DNA of 64,000 nucleotides, from NCBI RefSeq assembly GCF_023715655.1, contig NZ_JAMBON010000005.1, positions 62,001-126,000 on the forward strand, read 5' to 3'. Below are positions 1-7,902 of the stretch, piece by piece (position 1 is the stretch's first letter; every line of letters begins with the position of its first letter). The position numbers and the translations under genes are program-made. The notes beneath the pieces are model-generated. The model did no database searches. It saw only the letters and a program-made list of their open reading frames with translations, and was not told the DNA's origin. The stretch is from Oceanobacillus luteolus (GTDB lineage Bacteria > Bacillota > Bacilli > Bacillales > Amphibacillaceae).

Positions 1-138
1 ATAATGGATAGCTTTTAGAAAACGCAGCATGTATTCAAAGTTAAAGAATTTCACTTTACCGCGGTATATGTTCCACTGGATGTTCTCTGACTTAAGCAAC
101 ACAAGCCCTACCTGCTCTTGCGTCCTTGCGACCCCTTA
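1..138 (-). pseudogene. Possible gene fragment at the left edge
   Basis: A minus-strand reading frame is open from an in-frame stop at 138-136 to the window edge. It has no convincing start codon or ribosome binding site. The translation contains a short stretch reading QWNIYRGKVKFF and ends in MLRFLKAIHY, which I do not recognise. It may be the interior of a gene lying to the left or a decayed remnant. Nothing in it supports a function. Confidence 0.2.
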
Positions 139-206
139 GTCGCTCCAGTTTGAATAAGCATCAACAAAAACATTGTAGAATGCCAGAATTACTTAGTTGT
201 TACTAG

Positions 207-635
207 ACTATTAATAATATCATTCACTATATCATTTGTCAAATTAATCTTAGATACTCTTTTTTTCTAGACAAAGTAAATCATTCCATCAACCTCCCGG
301 CAGATGAAAATGATCTAAGCATTGGCTTTTCATATGAAAGTTTTTTATGCTCGGACGATATGGATGAGTGGACATATGACCTTGAGCAACGGGAAGCCTT
401 TGAAAATGACAAGATAGAAAGATTTTATGGACACGTGGAATACGCACACAAACAGATGGTATTAAAACATAATGATATTTGTTACAGCACTTCTATTTTC
501 ACAGAGGATGGGTACCATGAATCTGATAAAAGACTGTTTGAATTGTTGGCAAATACGTTTAAGACAGAAGAAGAAGGAGCTTATGACCCTATTTATTCCG
601 GGGTCGGAGGCAAGAGGCTATCAAGGCGGAGATAA
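207..635 (+). pseudogene. Remnant of an unrecognised gene (C-terminal part)
   Basis: The frame is open from a TAG at 204-206 through a stop at 633-635. The first in-frame ATG, at 360, has no Shine-Dalgarno sequence, and plausible protein sequence continues upstream of it. The readable product is acidic and aromatic-rich (for example DEWTYDLEQREAFENDKIE and later RLFELLANTFK), and ends in a basic run. This looks like the C-terminal part of a longer protein that has lost its start. I do not recognise the family. If the ATG at 360 is used, the product would be 91 residues. Confidence 0.35.
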
Positions 636-692
636 CCGTTCAAAACTGCGGGAATTGCAAATTACGAAGCTTGATATTTCTTCTAATTCAAG

Positions 693-900
693 TTCCAGAG
701 GGCACGTGAGAACCCCTTGCGTTACCCCTCACTTCTGAATCCTACTCCAGAGGGTACATGAGAATTTCTTACGTTACCCCTCACTTCTGAATCATGCTCC
801 AGAGGGTACATGAGAACTTCTTACGTTACCCCTCACATAGAAATATTGTTCCAAAGGGAACGTGAAAACTCCTTGCTTACCTCTAACTCCAAAATTCTGT
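693..900. repeat. 52-bp tandem repeat, four units, each with a hairpin
   Basis: Units start at 693, 745, 797 and 849, a spacing of exactly 52 bases. The first three are very similar and the fourth is degenerate. A fifth, very weak unit could start at 901. Each unit holds an imperfect inverted repeat: GAGGGTACATGAGAA facing TTCTTACGTTACCCCTC. There are no unique spacers, so this is not a CRISPR array. It lies just beyond the 3' end of niaR, between niaR and the decayed gene on the other strand. Confidence 0.8.
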
Positions 901-937
901 CCCAGAAAAAGATCTGGCTCCAGAACATCATAAAATA

Positions 938-1462
938 TCAAACCAAAATCCCTGCCCTCTCCAATTCCCTGCAAGCTGCTTCAATCTTCTCTATTGAATC
1001 CGCTTCTAACGTATGAAGATGCAAACCTTCCGTTAACGATGATAAATGAGAGGCTTTTGGATCTTGCAGTTTTTCATAAAACAAGTCTACCTCTTTTCGA
1101 TTGCTCACCATGATCGAGGCTGTTAAGTCACCATATACCGGATGCTCCACACTCACATCCTTGACCGTAACGCCATGATCAACAATCATATACAACTCTT
1201 CTAGTGTTTGCTCTGGAGTATGTCGGACCACAATCGTCCGTCGTTGTACACTATCCTCGGCCTTCTCCCTTAAATAAACATATCCTTGACTCGTAGCGAT
1301 AATTGGTTCGTTTTTCGCTTTTAGGATGGAAACATCTTGAACAATAACTTGTCTGGAGACATTCGCTTTTTCAGCAAACTCTGAAGCTGTAATTGGTGTG
1401 GATGCACTTTCTAACGTTGTGATAATTAACTTTTGACGTTCTTGGGGCGACATTTTTTTCAT
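938..1462 (-). CDS. niaR: NiaR, niacin-responsive transcriptional repressor
   Basis: The 174-residue product has an N-terminal winged helix-turn-helix (about residues 8-60, including ITASEFAEKANVSRQVIVQDVSILK). A C-terminal 3H domain follows, with its conserved histidines in VDHGVTV, VEHPVYGDL and GLHLHTL. In Bacillus and other Gram-positives this family (YrxA/NiaR) represses NAD biosynthesis and niacin uptake genes when niacin is available. The gene is divergent from nadC, a known type of NiaR target, and a near-palindrome lies in the shared upstream region. It probably controls both itself and the nadC-TRAP operon. The length is normal for the family. The start at 1462 is preceded on the minus strand by a purine-rich AGGAAG-like site. 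Confidence 0.9.
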   Translation of the reverse strand: MKKMSPQERQKLIITTLESASTPITASEFAEKANVSRQVIVQDVSILKAKNEPIIATSQGYVYLREKAEDSVQRRTIVVRHTPEQTLEELYMIVDHGVTVKDVSVEHPVYGDLTASIMVSNRKEVDLFYEKLQDPKASHLSSLTEGLHLHTLEADSIEKIEAACRELERAGILV

Positions 1463-1529
1463 ATTTTTACACTTCCTTATGGTTATGCCATTCTAAAATT
1501 CTACCATGTGCATGTAAAATTTTACTTGA

Positions 1530-1621
1530 TATAATATTAAATCTATGTAAAGATAGTTGTCAAGACATCTAAATATACACCCAAATAAACACCCATGATT
1601 TCATTGTGAAAAACTTCACAA
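1530..1621 (+). promoter_or_regulatory. nadC promoter region with two inverted repeats (candidate NiaR operator)
   Basis: A TATAAT lies at 1530-1535, with only a weak -35 partner. Just downstream, 1554-1571 reads TAGTTGTCAAGACATCTA, an 8-bp inverted repeat with one mismatch and a 2-base centre, well placed for repression of nadC. A second inverted repeat, TTGTGAA-AAAC-TTCACAA, lies at 1604-1621 just before the nadC ribosome binding site. Which of the two is bound by NiaR is inference; the first has the better position relative to the promoter. Confidence 0.4.
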
Positions 1622-1649
1622 CTAACTCGATTTATAAGGAGATATAAAG

Positions 1650-2495
1650 ATGAATCAACTAAAGTTAAAGAAAATGCTAGAATCATTTTTACTAGAAGAT
1701 ATTGGTGATAATGACTTAACAAGCAACTCTATCTTTCCTATCGAACAACAAGGTAAAGGGATTTTCATTTCGAAAGAGGATGGAATTATTGCAGGACTTG
1801 AAATCATCCAAGCTGCTTATCATTTGCTCGATCCACAAATCGAAGTTAAATTGCATTTTGCTGATGGAGATAGGGTCAATCAAGGAGATACGATTGCGGA
1901 AGCTTTTGGTCCAGTAAGACCTATCCTGACAGGCGAACGTGTCATTTTAAATTTACTCCAGCGGATGAGTGGAATCGCCACATTAACGAAAACATGTGTA
2001 GAGACTTTAAATGATCCCTCCATTCAAATCTGTGATACAAGAAAAACAACGCCTGGCCTAAGGATGCTGGAGAAATATGCAGTCACCGTTGGCGGTGGGA
2101 AAAATCATCGTAACGGCTTATATGATGGTGTCATGATTAAGGATAATCATATTTCTTATTGCGGATCCATTACAAAAGCAGTTGAGCGAGTACGTGAATC
2201 TGTGGGCCATATGGTAAAAATCGAAGTTGAGACGGAAACGCGGGATGAAGTGTTAGAAGCCGTTGAAGCAAATGCAGATGTCATTATGTTTGATAATCGC
2301 AAACCTGAAGAAGTGAGGGAATTTGCCAAACTTGTTCCACCTCAAATTATAACCGAAGCTTCTGGAGGGATTAATCTATCAAATCTAGCATCTTATGCCA
2401 ATACCGGAGTTCGATATATATCTTTAGGTGCATTGACGCACTCGGTTAAAGCGCTAGATATTAGTTTACAAGTCAAAGAAGGAAACAAAAAATAA
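1650..2495 (+). CDS. nadC: NadC, quinolinate phosphoribosyltransferase (decarboxylating)
   Basis: The 281-residue product has the full family length. It makes nicotinate mononucleotide from quinolinate and phosphoribosyl pyrophosphate in de novo NAD synthesis. Family motifs are present: LLEDIGDNDLTS at the N-terminus, the LLQRMSGIAT helix, the DTRKTTPGLR active-site loop, KDNHI, and EVE/FDN acidic residues of the barrel. The start has a good AAGGAG site. The usual partners nadA and nadB are not in this window. Instead the gene is followed, 26 bases later, by a TRAP transporter in the same orientation. Regulation by the divergent NiaR is likely. Confidence 0.95.
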   Translation: MNQLKLKKMLESFLLEDIGDNDLTSNSIFPIEQQGKGIFISKEDGIIAGLEIIQAAYHLLDPQIEVKLHFADGDRVNQGDTIAEAFGPVRPILTGERVILNLLQRMSGIATLTKTCVETLNDPSIQICDTRKTTPGLRMLEKYAVTVGGGKNHRNGLYDGVMIKDNHISYCGSITKAVERVRESVGHMVKIEVETETRDEVLEAVEANADVIMFDNRKPEEVREFAKLVPPQIITEASGGINLSNLASYANTGVRYISLGALTHSVKALDISLQVKEGNKK

Positions 2496-2521
2496 TTTCC
2501 GACTTACAGGAGAGCTAGAAC

Positions 2522-3526
2522 ATGAACAAAAAAACATTCATATCTATTCTTTTACTGCTATTCCTATCTATTCTAGCTGGCTGCGAAGAAGAAACAGAAG
2601 GTTCTGATTCGAACGGCATCACTACTACTATCAAGGGCGGTCGGACAGGTGGTGCATGGGCAGTATTTACAGAAGGAATTGCCGAATCGGTCCGTCGTGA
2701 AAATGATTCCTCCTATATTACAGTGGAACCTGGCAGTATAGTAGAGAATCCTCCCATGGTAGGTCTCGGCAGGGTTCCATATGGTTTGTCTTATGCGATG
2801 ACCGCCTATGCTGCTTATCGAGGAGTAGAGCCATACGATCAAGCTTTTGAAGATATTCGTGCGGTTAGTGTTGTTATTCCAGCTAATTATTATCAATTCT
2901 TTGTGAGAAAAGATGTGCCATACGATTCACTTCATGACATTGTGGAAAACCAAATACCAATTCGTTTGGCTGTGAACCAAAAAGGATCAGATGCTGAGCT
3001 GATCACCCGGGAAACATTCCATCATTTTGGGATAACCTATGAAAATATCATTTCATGGGGAGGGTCAGTCGATTATCTGTCCGGGTCAAAGGCGTTTGAA
3101 ATGATGGCGGATGGAAGAATTGACGCTGCTGGAAATGCCGAGTCTGCACCTTCAGGTAATATTATTGAAGCCTCTACAACCATCGATTTAAAAATGGTTT
3201 CCTTGGATAAGGAAACTATTGAAACGGTATCCGAAAAACTCGGAATGGAGCCCAACACGATTCCTGCTGGGACCTATGACTTTCAAAAAGAAGACATTGA
3301 TACGGTCAGTACCCCAGCAATTCTTATCGTTCATAAGGACGTTTCTGACGAAGAGGTGTACGCAGTTACAAAGAGCATCTACAACAACTTGAATTATTTA
3401 CAAACCGTACATGATGAATTTAAAGAATTGACAGAGGAAAGTATGATAAACGTTGGAGAGCTCCCTCTCCATCCAGGAGCCGAGAAGTTTTATAAAGATA
3501 TCGGAATACTTGCTAAGGATGAATAA
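2522..3526 (+). CDS. TAXI-family TRAP transporter solute-binding lipoprotein
   Basis: The 334-residue product is a lipoprotein with a hydrophobic signal and an LAGC lipobox (Cys21). The mature part is a TAXI-type binding protein in normal domain order: an N-terminal GGRTGGAWAVFTEGIAE segment, a central region, and a C-terminal PLHPGAEKFYKDIGI motif. It should capture an organic substrate outside the membrane and deliver it to the permease encoded next. It lies between nadC and the permease with short gaps (26 and 34 bases), so the three genes form one operon. The substrate is not known from sequence; the linkage to nadC suggests a pyridine dicarboxylate or another NAD precursor (inference). 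Confidence 0.88.
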   Translation: MNKKTFISILLLLFLSILAGCEEETEGSDSNGITTTIKGGRTGGAWAVFTEGIAESVRRENDSSYITVEPGSIVENPPMVGLGRVPYGLSYAMTAYAAYRGVEPYDQAFEDIRAVSVVIPANYYQFFVRKDVPYDSLHDIVENQIPIRLAVNQKGSDAELITRETFHHFGITYENIISWGGSVDYLSGSKAFEMMADGRIDAAGNAESAPSGNIIEASTTIDLKMVSLDKETIETVSEKLGMEPNTIPAGTYDFQKEDIDTVSTPAILIVHKDVSDEEVYAVTKSIYNNLNYLQTVHDEFKELTEESMINVGELPLHPGAEKFYKDIGILAKDE

Positions 3527-3560
3527 ACATCTTATTTTGCCAAGAAGGAGTTAGTTCCTT

Positions 3561-5504
3561 ATGAACATAAAAGGATTTGTTGTAGGTTGGTTTGGTTATG
3601 GATACCGACGGCAATTATCATCATTCCACATAAAAATATTCAGCTGCACGGCCTTCATTTTATCTATATACCAAGTCTGGTCTGTAATCTGGGGAAAACT
3701 AGATCCGTTGAACCAGATGGCCATTCATCTATCTGTAATATTGGGCCTGACATTTTTGATGTACGGCTATTCAAGAAAACATAAAATCAAGCAAGCACCC
3801 ACTCTATATGACTATGCCGCTGCACTGTTAGCATTATCTTCAGGAGTGTATTTTTCAGCTCAAGCAGAACGGATTTCAGTAAGGATTCCTATCCTAGACC
3901 CATTAAGTACACTTGACCTCTTTTTTGGCGTTATTTTTGTGGTCTTAACGATAGAAGCTGCTCGAAGAACGATGGGATTTCCAATCATTGCAATTGTGTT
4001 TATTGGCCTTGGTTATAGTATATGGGGACATCATTTTTCAGGTTTATGGCACCATCGTGAATTTTCCATTTCAGAGATCATTAATGATGTAGCCTATACC
4101 TATAATGGAATTTGGGGATCTCCACTCTCAGTTGCTGCAACATTTGTGTTTATGTTCCTTTTATTTGGTGCATTTTTGAAGCATGCCGGTGCGGGTCAAT
4201 TTTTCTTTGATCTATCGGCCGCCATTGCAGGAAGAACAAAGGGAGGTTCAGCTAAAGTAACAGTCTTAGCCAGTGCATTCTTTGGTTCCATTTCCGGGAG
4301 TCCGACAGCCAACGTCGTTACGACTGGGTCCTTTACTATTCCAGTACTCAAAAAAAGTGGTTACAAACCCTCCATGGCAGCAGCAATTGAAGCAGCTGCA
4401 TCAACAGGAGGGAGTATTTTACCGCCAATCATGGGGTCTTCCGCTTTCTTGATGGCGGCAGTTACACAAATCCCCTATGGAACAATCGCGATAGCTGCCG
4501 TCATCCCTGGGATCCTTTATTATGTATCCTTACTTGTGATGGTCCATTTGGAAGCTGTACGATTGGATTTACCAACACCTGAGGAAGAAAGTATTCCACG
4601 ATTAAAAGAGGTATTGATAGAAGGTTGGTATTATTTTATTCCATTAATTGTTTTAGTGTATTTTCTCATGAGTGGATACAGTGCATCAAGGACAGGATTT
4701 TACAGTATTCTTGCAGTTATTCTTGTCAGTTGGTTCCGTAAAGACACACGGATTGGATTCAAAACAGCATTCCACGCGATGGTCGACGGCGCAAAGTCTT
4801 CCATTCCGGTAACCGCTGCCTGTGCCGCAGCAGGAATGATTATCGCAGGAATCATGTCTACAGGTCTCGGTGGAAAGCTGACAAGTATTGTTCTAGGGTT
4901 CACCGACGGACTACTCGTCCCTACCCTATTTTTAGTGATGCTCATTTGTATTGTTTTGGGGATGGGAATGCCAGTAGCAGCTGCCTACATATTGACAGCC
5001 ATGTTGGCGGCTCCAGCTTTAATCGGATTAGGTGTCTCACCACTTGCAGCACATTTGTTTATCGTGTACTTTTCTATTTTTTCTGCAATAACACCACCAG
5101 TTGCAGTTGCAGCCTACGCAGCTGCAGGAATTGCAGATGAAAATCCGAATACTGTCAGTATCGAGGCTGTTAAGCTAGGAATTGTTGGTTTTATTATCCC
5201 ATTTATGTTTGTTTTGAAACCAGCTCTACTGATGGAAGGTTCATGGACGGAAATTATAATAGCAACATTTACCGCAACACTAGCAATTATTGCACTTGCA
5301 GCAGGAACAATCGGATTTCTGAAAACAAGCACTACCATCTGGGAACGGATAATATTAATTGTAGCTGGCTGTATGTTCGTATACCCTAGTTTCTTATTGA
5401 ATGGAATCGGAATCATTTTATTGATTACAGTATTCTTGTTCCAACTGAAACGAAGGATCGGAAGTTCAGTTTCTAAAGGAGCACAAAATATACCAAGAAT
5501 TTAA
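3561..5504 (+). CDS. TRAP transporter permease, fused small and large subunits (4TM/12TM type)
   Basis: The 647-residue product is an integral membrane protein with many hydrophobic segments. The N-terminal four helices correspond to the small DctQ-like subunit. The remainder is the large DctM-like channel subunit, recognisable from GSISGSPTANVVTTGSFTIP, the EAAASTGGSILPPIMGSSAF motif, and a second repeat with MGMPVAAAYIL and FSAITPPVAVAAYAA. Such fused permeases work with TAXI binding proteins and normally use a sodium gradient. An AAGGAG site precedes the ATG. A strong terminator follows, so the operon nadC-TAXI-permease ends here. Confidence 0.92.
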   Translation: MNIKGFVVGWFGYGYRRQLSSFHIKIFSCTAFILSIYQVWSVIWGKLDPLNQMAIHLSVILGLTFLMYGYSRKHKIKQAPTLYDYAAALLALSSGVYFSAQAERISVRIPILDPLSTLDLFFGVIFVVLTIEAARRTMGFPIIAIVFIGLGYSIWGHHFSGLWHHREFSISEIINDVAYTYNGIWGSPLSVAATFVFMFLLFGAFLKHAGAGQFFFDLSAAIAGRTKGGSAKVTVLASAFFGSISGSPTANVVTTGSFTIPVLKKSGYKPSMAAAIEAAASTGGSILPPIMGSSAFLMAAVTQIPYGTIAIAAVIPGILYYVSLLVMVHLEAVRLDLPTPEEESIPRLKEVLIEGWYYFIPLIVLVYFLMSGYSASRTGFYSILAVILVSWFRKDTRIGFKTAFHAMVDGAKSSIPVTAACAAAGMIIAGIMSTGLGGKLTSIVLGFTDGLLVPTLFLVMLICIVLGMGMPVAAAYILTAMLAAPALIGLGVSPLAAHLFIVYFSIFSAITPPVAVAAYAAAGIADENPNTVSIEAVKLGIVGFIIPFMFVLKPALLMEGSWTEIIIATFTATLAIIALAAGTIGFLKTSTTIWERIILIVAGCMFVYPSFLLNGIGIILLITVFLFQLKRRIGSSVSKGAQNIPRI

Positions 5505-5548
5505 CAAGATGTGTTTTTAAGCTGAGAGAAATTCCAGCCTCTCCTCAA

Positions 5549-5596
5549 AATCCCACCTCAGTTCGTTTAGTTTACGAACAGGTGGGATTATTTTTC
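5549..5596 (+). terminator. Intrinsic terminator after the TRAP permease
   Basis: The arms AATCCCACCT (5549-5558) and AGGTGGGATT (5580-5589) pair perfectly, with extra pairing inside (TTCGT/ACGAA), and are followed by ATTTTTC. Confidence 0.85.
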
Positions 5597-5822
5597 ATAA
5601 TATGACCATATACAACGAACATCCATCTCCCCCTAACTATCCTTTTTATTCTTCTAAATTCTTTTATCTATTTTACAAAATTAACTTTACACGAAGGAAC
5701 AAACGTTCTATAATAATGTTAATGTTTTCTGATTCTTTCATAACTTCTAGTTTTTACGCCCCCTTTTATGGAGTTCATTCGATTATGATTATAAGGACCC
5801 ATAAGAGGAGGAGTGTATATTC

Positions 5823-6389
5823 TTGAAAAAGCAGAAATTTACCTTCGAAGAGATATATGAACAAAATGAGCGGAGGATCCATTACCATTTGCACAGGTTG
5901 AACATACGAGATCACCATCAAGAGTTTTATCAGGAGGGGCTTATTGCTATGTGGAGTGCATATAAAAACTATCAGCCAGATAAAGGTCCACTATCCACCT
6001 ACTTCAATTATATGATCCGCAATCGTTTAATCGATCTCATTCGAAAAGAAAGTCGCAGGTTGGAAAATGAGAAACTGGCAACATCGGAGGACGAAGGTGC
6101 AAATGATACGGCTACGTATCATCAAGTAAGCGAAACGACTCAGTCTCACATAACCACTCATCTAGACAGCAACATGGATGATTATATGTGGAAGCAAATA
6201 AGAAACATACTGACGGAAAAACAGTGGAAATGGGTACGATATTACATTATTGAAGATATGACACTAAAAGAGATTGCTGAGAATGAGGGTGTTTCCATCG
6301 AAGCGGTAAAAAGTTGGGCAAAGGAAGCAAAGAAAAAACTGCGGAATATCGATATGAAAAAGATGATTACAGAAAACCTGAATTCCTAG
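5823..6389 (+). CDS. Sigma-70 family RNA polymerase sigma factor, orphan
   Basis: The 188-residue product starts at a TTG with a GAGGAGG site a short distance upstream. Region 2 is at about residues 10-75 (FYQEGLIAMWSAYKNYQPDKG, then TYFNYMIRNRLIDLIRKE, a typical core-binding and -10 recognition segment). Region 4 is at about residues 128-178 (LTEKQWKWVRYYIIEDMTLKEIAENEGVSIEAVKSW, a helix-turn-helix). No anti-sigma gene is adjacent. Its architecture resembles the small alternative sigma factors of Bacillus. The regulon cannot be told from sequence, and the downstream nitrilase-like gene has its own 200-base upstream region. Confidence 0.82.
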   Translation: MKKQKFTFEEIYEQNERRIHYHLHRLNIRDHHQEFYQEGLIAMWSAYKNYQPDKGPLSTYFNYMIRNRLIDLIRKESRRLENEKLATSEDEGANDTATYHQVSETTQSHITTHLDSNMDDYMWKQIRNILTEKQWKWVRYYIIEDMTLKEIAENEGVSIEAVKSWAKEAKKKLRNIDMKKMITENLNS

Positions 6390-6596
6390 TTTCACAAATT
6401 GATATTCTCCAACAGTCCCTTTTGCCTATTTCTTAGTATCCAATACGGGAAAACAACCTACTACATCCTTACCCATTATGTACATTTACATTTACATCCA
6501 ATGTTGTTAATATTTCAAATAATAATGTTTATATTGGGGGAAGAATATACCTTTTTCAGCAAATATCCGACAAACAAATAAAAGGAGAATCAGCAT

Positions 6597-7424
6597 ATGG
6601 CAAAGCTTGTAAACATAGGGATGATCCAAATGAATGTAACACTGGGTGATGTTCAAGGAAATTTAGAAAAAGCAGCTCAATTCGTTGAGGATGCTGCTGA
6701 AAAAGGAAGTCAGATTATCTGCCTGCCAAAACTATTTTCCACTGGTTATCATTTGAATTATCTAGGAGAAAAAACAGTGGAACTGGGTTTAACATATTTT
6801 CAGGATAGTGTGCAATTTTTATCCAACGTAGCACGTAAAAATAAAGTATACCTCATAGCCCCTATCCCTGAAGAAAGGGAAATAAAAGGCGTTCTTTATA
6901 ACTCAGCTTTATTATTTAATGATGAAGGCGACCTGGAAGGATCCTATGCTGCACCCCATTTACAGGGGGAAGAAGCGATATATTTTCGGGAAGGCAATGA
7001 ATTCCCAGTATTCGAAACGAAGTATGGAAAGATTGGAATTGCTATGTTTTACGATGTTGGATTTCCAGAAGTGAGTAGAATCCTCAGCCTAAAAGGAGCC
7101 GAAATGATTTTTATTCCTGGAGCTTGGAAGGCCCAAAACATGGATATGTGGGATTTGATTTTGCCGCAGCGAGCACTAGAGAACTTAGTATATACTATTG
7201 GTGTGAATCATATATCTGATGATCACGGACTGGAGCTATTCGGCAAAAGTAAAATATGTAATCCGAGAGGTAAAGTGATTAAAGAATTACCTGTGAATGA
7301 GGAATTTATATCAAATACGATGATAGATTTAGATGAGGTATACAAACATCGGATCAAGATCGATTATTTAAAGGACAGAAAACCATATCTTTATGAAGAA
7401 TTAACACATACACAAAATGAGTAA
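6597..7424 (+). CDS. Nitrilase-superfamily protein with all three catalytic residues replaced (pseudoenzyme)
   Basis: The 275-residue product spans the whole carbon-nitrogen hydrolase fold. The Glu-Lys-Cys triad is missing, however. LPKLFSTGY has Lys45 where the catalytic Glu belongs. GSYAAPHL has Ala119 in place of the catalytic Lys of the usual YRKxHL. GIAMFYDVGFPE has Phe151 in place of the nucleophilic Cys of the usual ICYDxxFPE. Flanking residues of all three motifs are conserved, and the frame is intact from a good start (AAAAGGAG, ATG) to the stop. The protein probably keeps a structural or ligand-binding role rather than amidase activity (inference). A terminator follows, so it is likely transcribed alone. 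Confidence 0.85.
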   Translation: MAKLVNIGMIQMNVTLGDVQGNLEKAAQFVEDAAEKGSQIICLPKLFSTGYHLNYLGEKTVELGLTYFQDSVQFLSNVARKNKVYLIAPIPEEREIKGVLYNSALLFNDEGDLEGSYAAPHLQGEEAIYFREGNEFPVFETKYGKIGIAMFYDVGFPEVSRILSLKGAEMIFIPGAWKAQNMDMWDLILPQRALENLVYTIGVNHISDDHGLELFGKSKICNPRGKVIKELPVNEEFISNTMIDLDEVYKHRIKIDYLKDRKPYLYEELTHTQNE

Positions 7425-7437
7425 AACGCTTGAACCA

Positions 7438-7476
7438 TAAAGAGCCGAGTCATTTAATTCTCGGCTCTTTAATTTG
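7438..7476 (+). terminator. Intrinsic terminator after the nitrilase-like gene
   Basis: AAAGAGCCGAG and CTCGGCTCTTT form an 11-bp stem around CATTTAATT-type loop sequence, followed by TAATTT. Confidence 0.85.
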
Positions 7477-7694
7477 AATGGATTAGTTTAATAGCCAGCC
7501 AGAGACGGTGTTCAACTCCAGTCTAACAGTTTATTATACATATACTATTTTTCTTAGAGAGAGAAATATGTTACTACCCATTATTTTAGAGTCTTATTTT
7601 ATATCCATGTATTTAACGAAATCTTTTGTTTCGGCTACATAATAACTGGGTAACGATAATTAATCTATTCTAAACTAATCTGAGGTGAATCAAT

Positions 7695-7832
7695 ATGGAT
7701 GAGCATAAAGAGATTGAAAGAACGGAAAAGAAAACGGATTCAAGCAGAGTTGCAGTTGCCTTTATAAAATATGCCGCAATCCTGATCATCTTCTTTGGCA
7801 TTCTATGGTTTGTTATTAACTATATATTATAG
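7695..7832 (+). CDS. Small single-span membrane protein, 45 residues
   Basis: A short gene starts at an ATG with a GAGGTG site seven bases upstream. The product has a charged N-terminal half (MDEHKEIERTEKKTDSS) followed by one hydrophobic segment (about residues 19-44, VAVAFIKYAAILIIFFGILW). A terminator follows directly. The clear ribosome binding site, coding-like composition and terminator support a real gene. I do not recognise a named family; a topology with the N-terminus in the cytoplasm is inferred. No partner is evident from the neighbours. Confidence 0.65.
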   Translation: MDEHKEIERTEKKTDSSRVAVAFIKYAAILIIFFGILWFVINYIL

Positions 7833-7836
7833 TTTC

Positions 7837-7874
7837 AAAAAATCACCACTATTAAACTAGTGGTGATTTTTCGG
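7837..7874. terminator. Bidirectional terminator between the small membrane gene and the alpha-glucosidase
   Basis: AAATCACCACTA pairs with TAGTGGTGATTT across a six-base loop. It is flanked by A-runs on the left and T-runs on the right, so it can serve both converging transcripts. Confidence 0.8.
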
Positions 7875-7902
7875 AACTTGTTGAGATAGAATGCACCTAT
7901 AC

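Noticed and set aside
693-900. Possible CRISPR array
   Set aside because: The repeat is a contiguous 52-bp tandem unit with no unique spacers, and no cas genes occur in the window.
792-1016. Open frames on both strands through the 52-bp repeats and the niaR 3' end
   Set aside because: They follow repeat composition, lack ribosome binding sites and overlap the recognised niaR gene.
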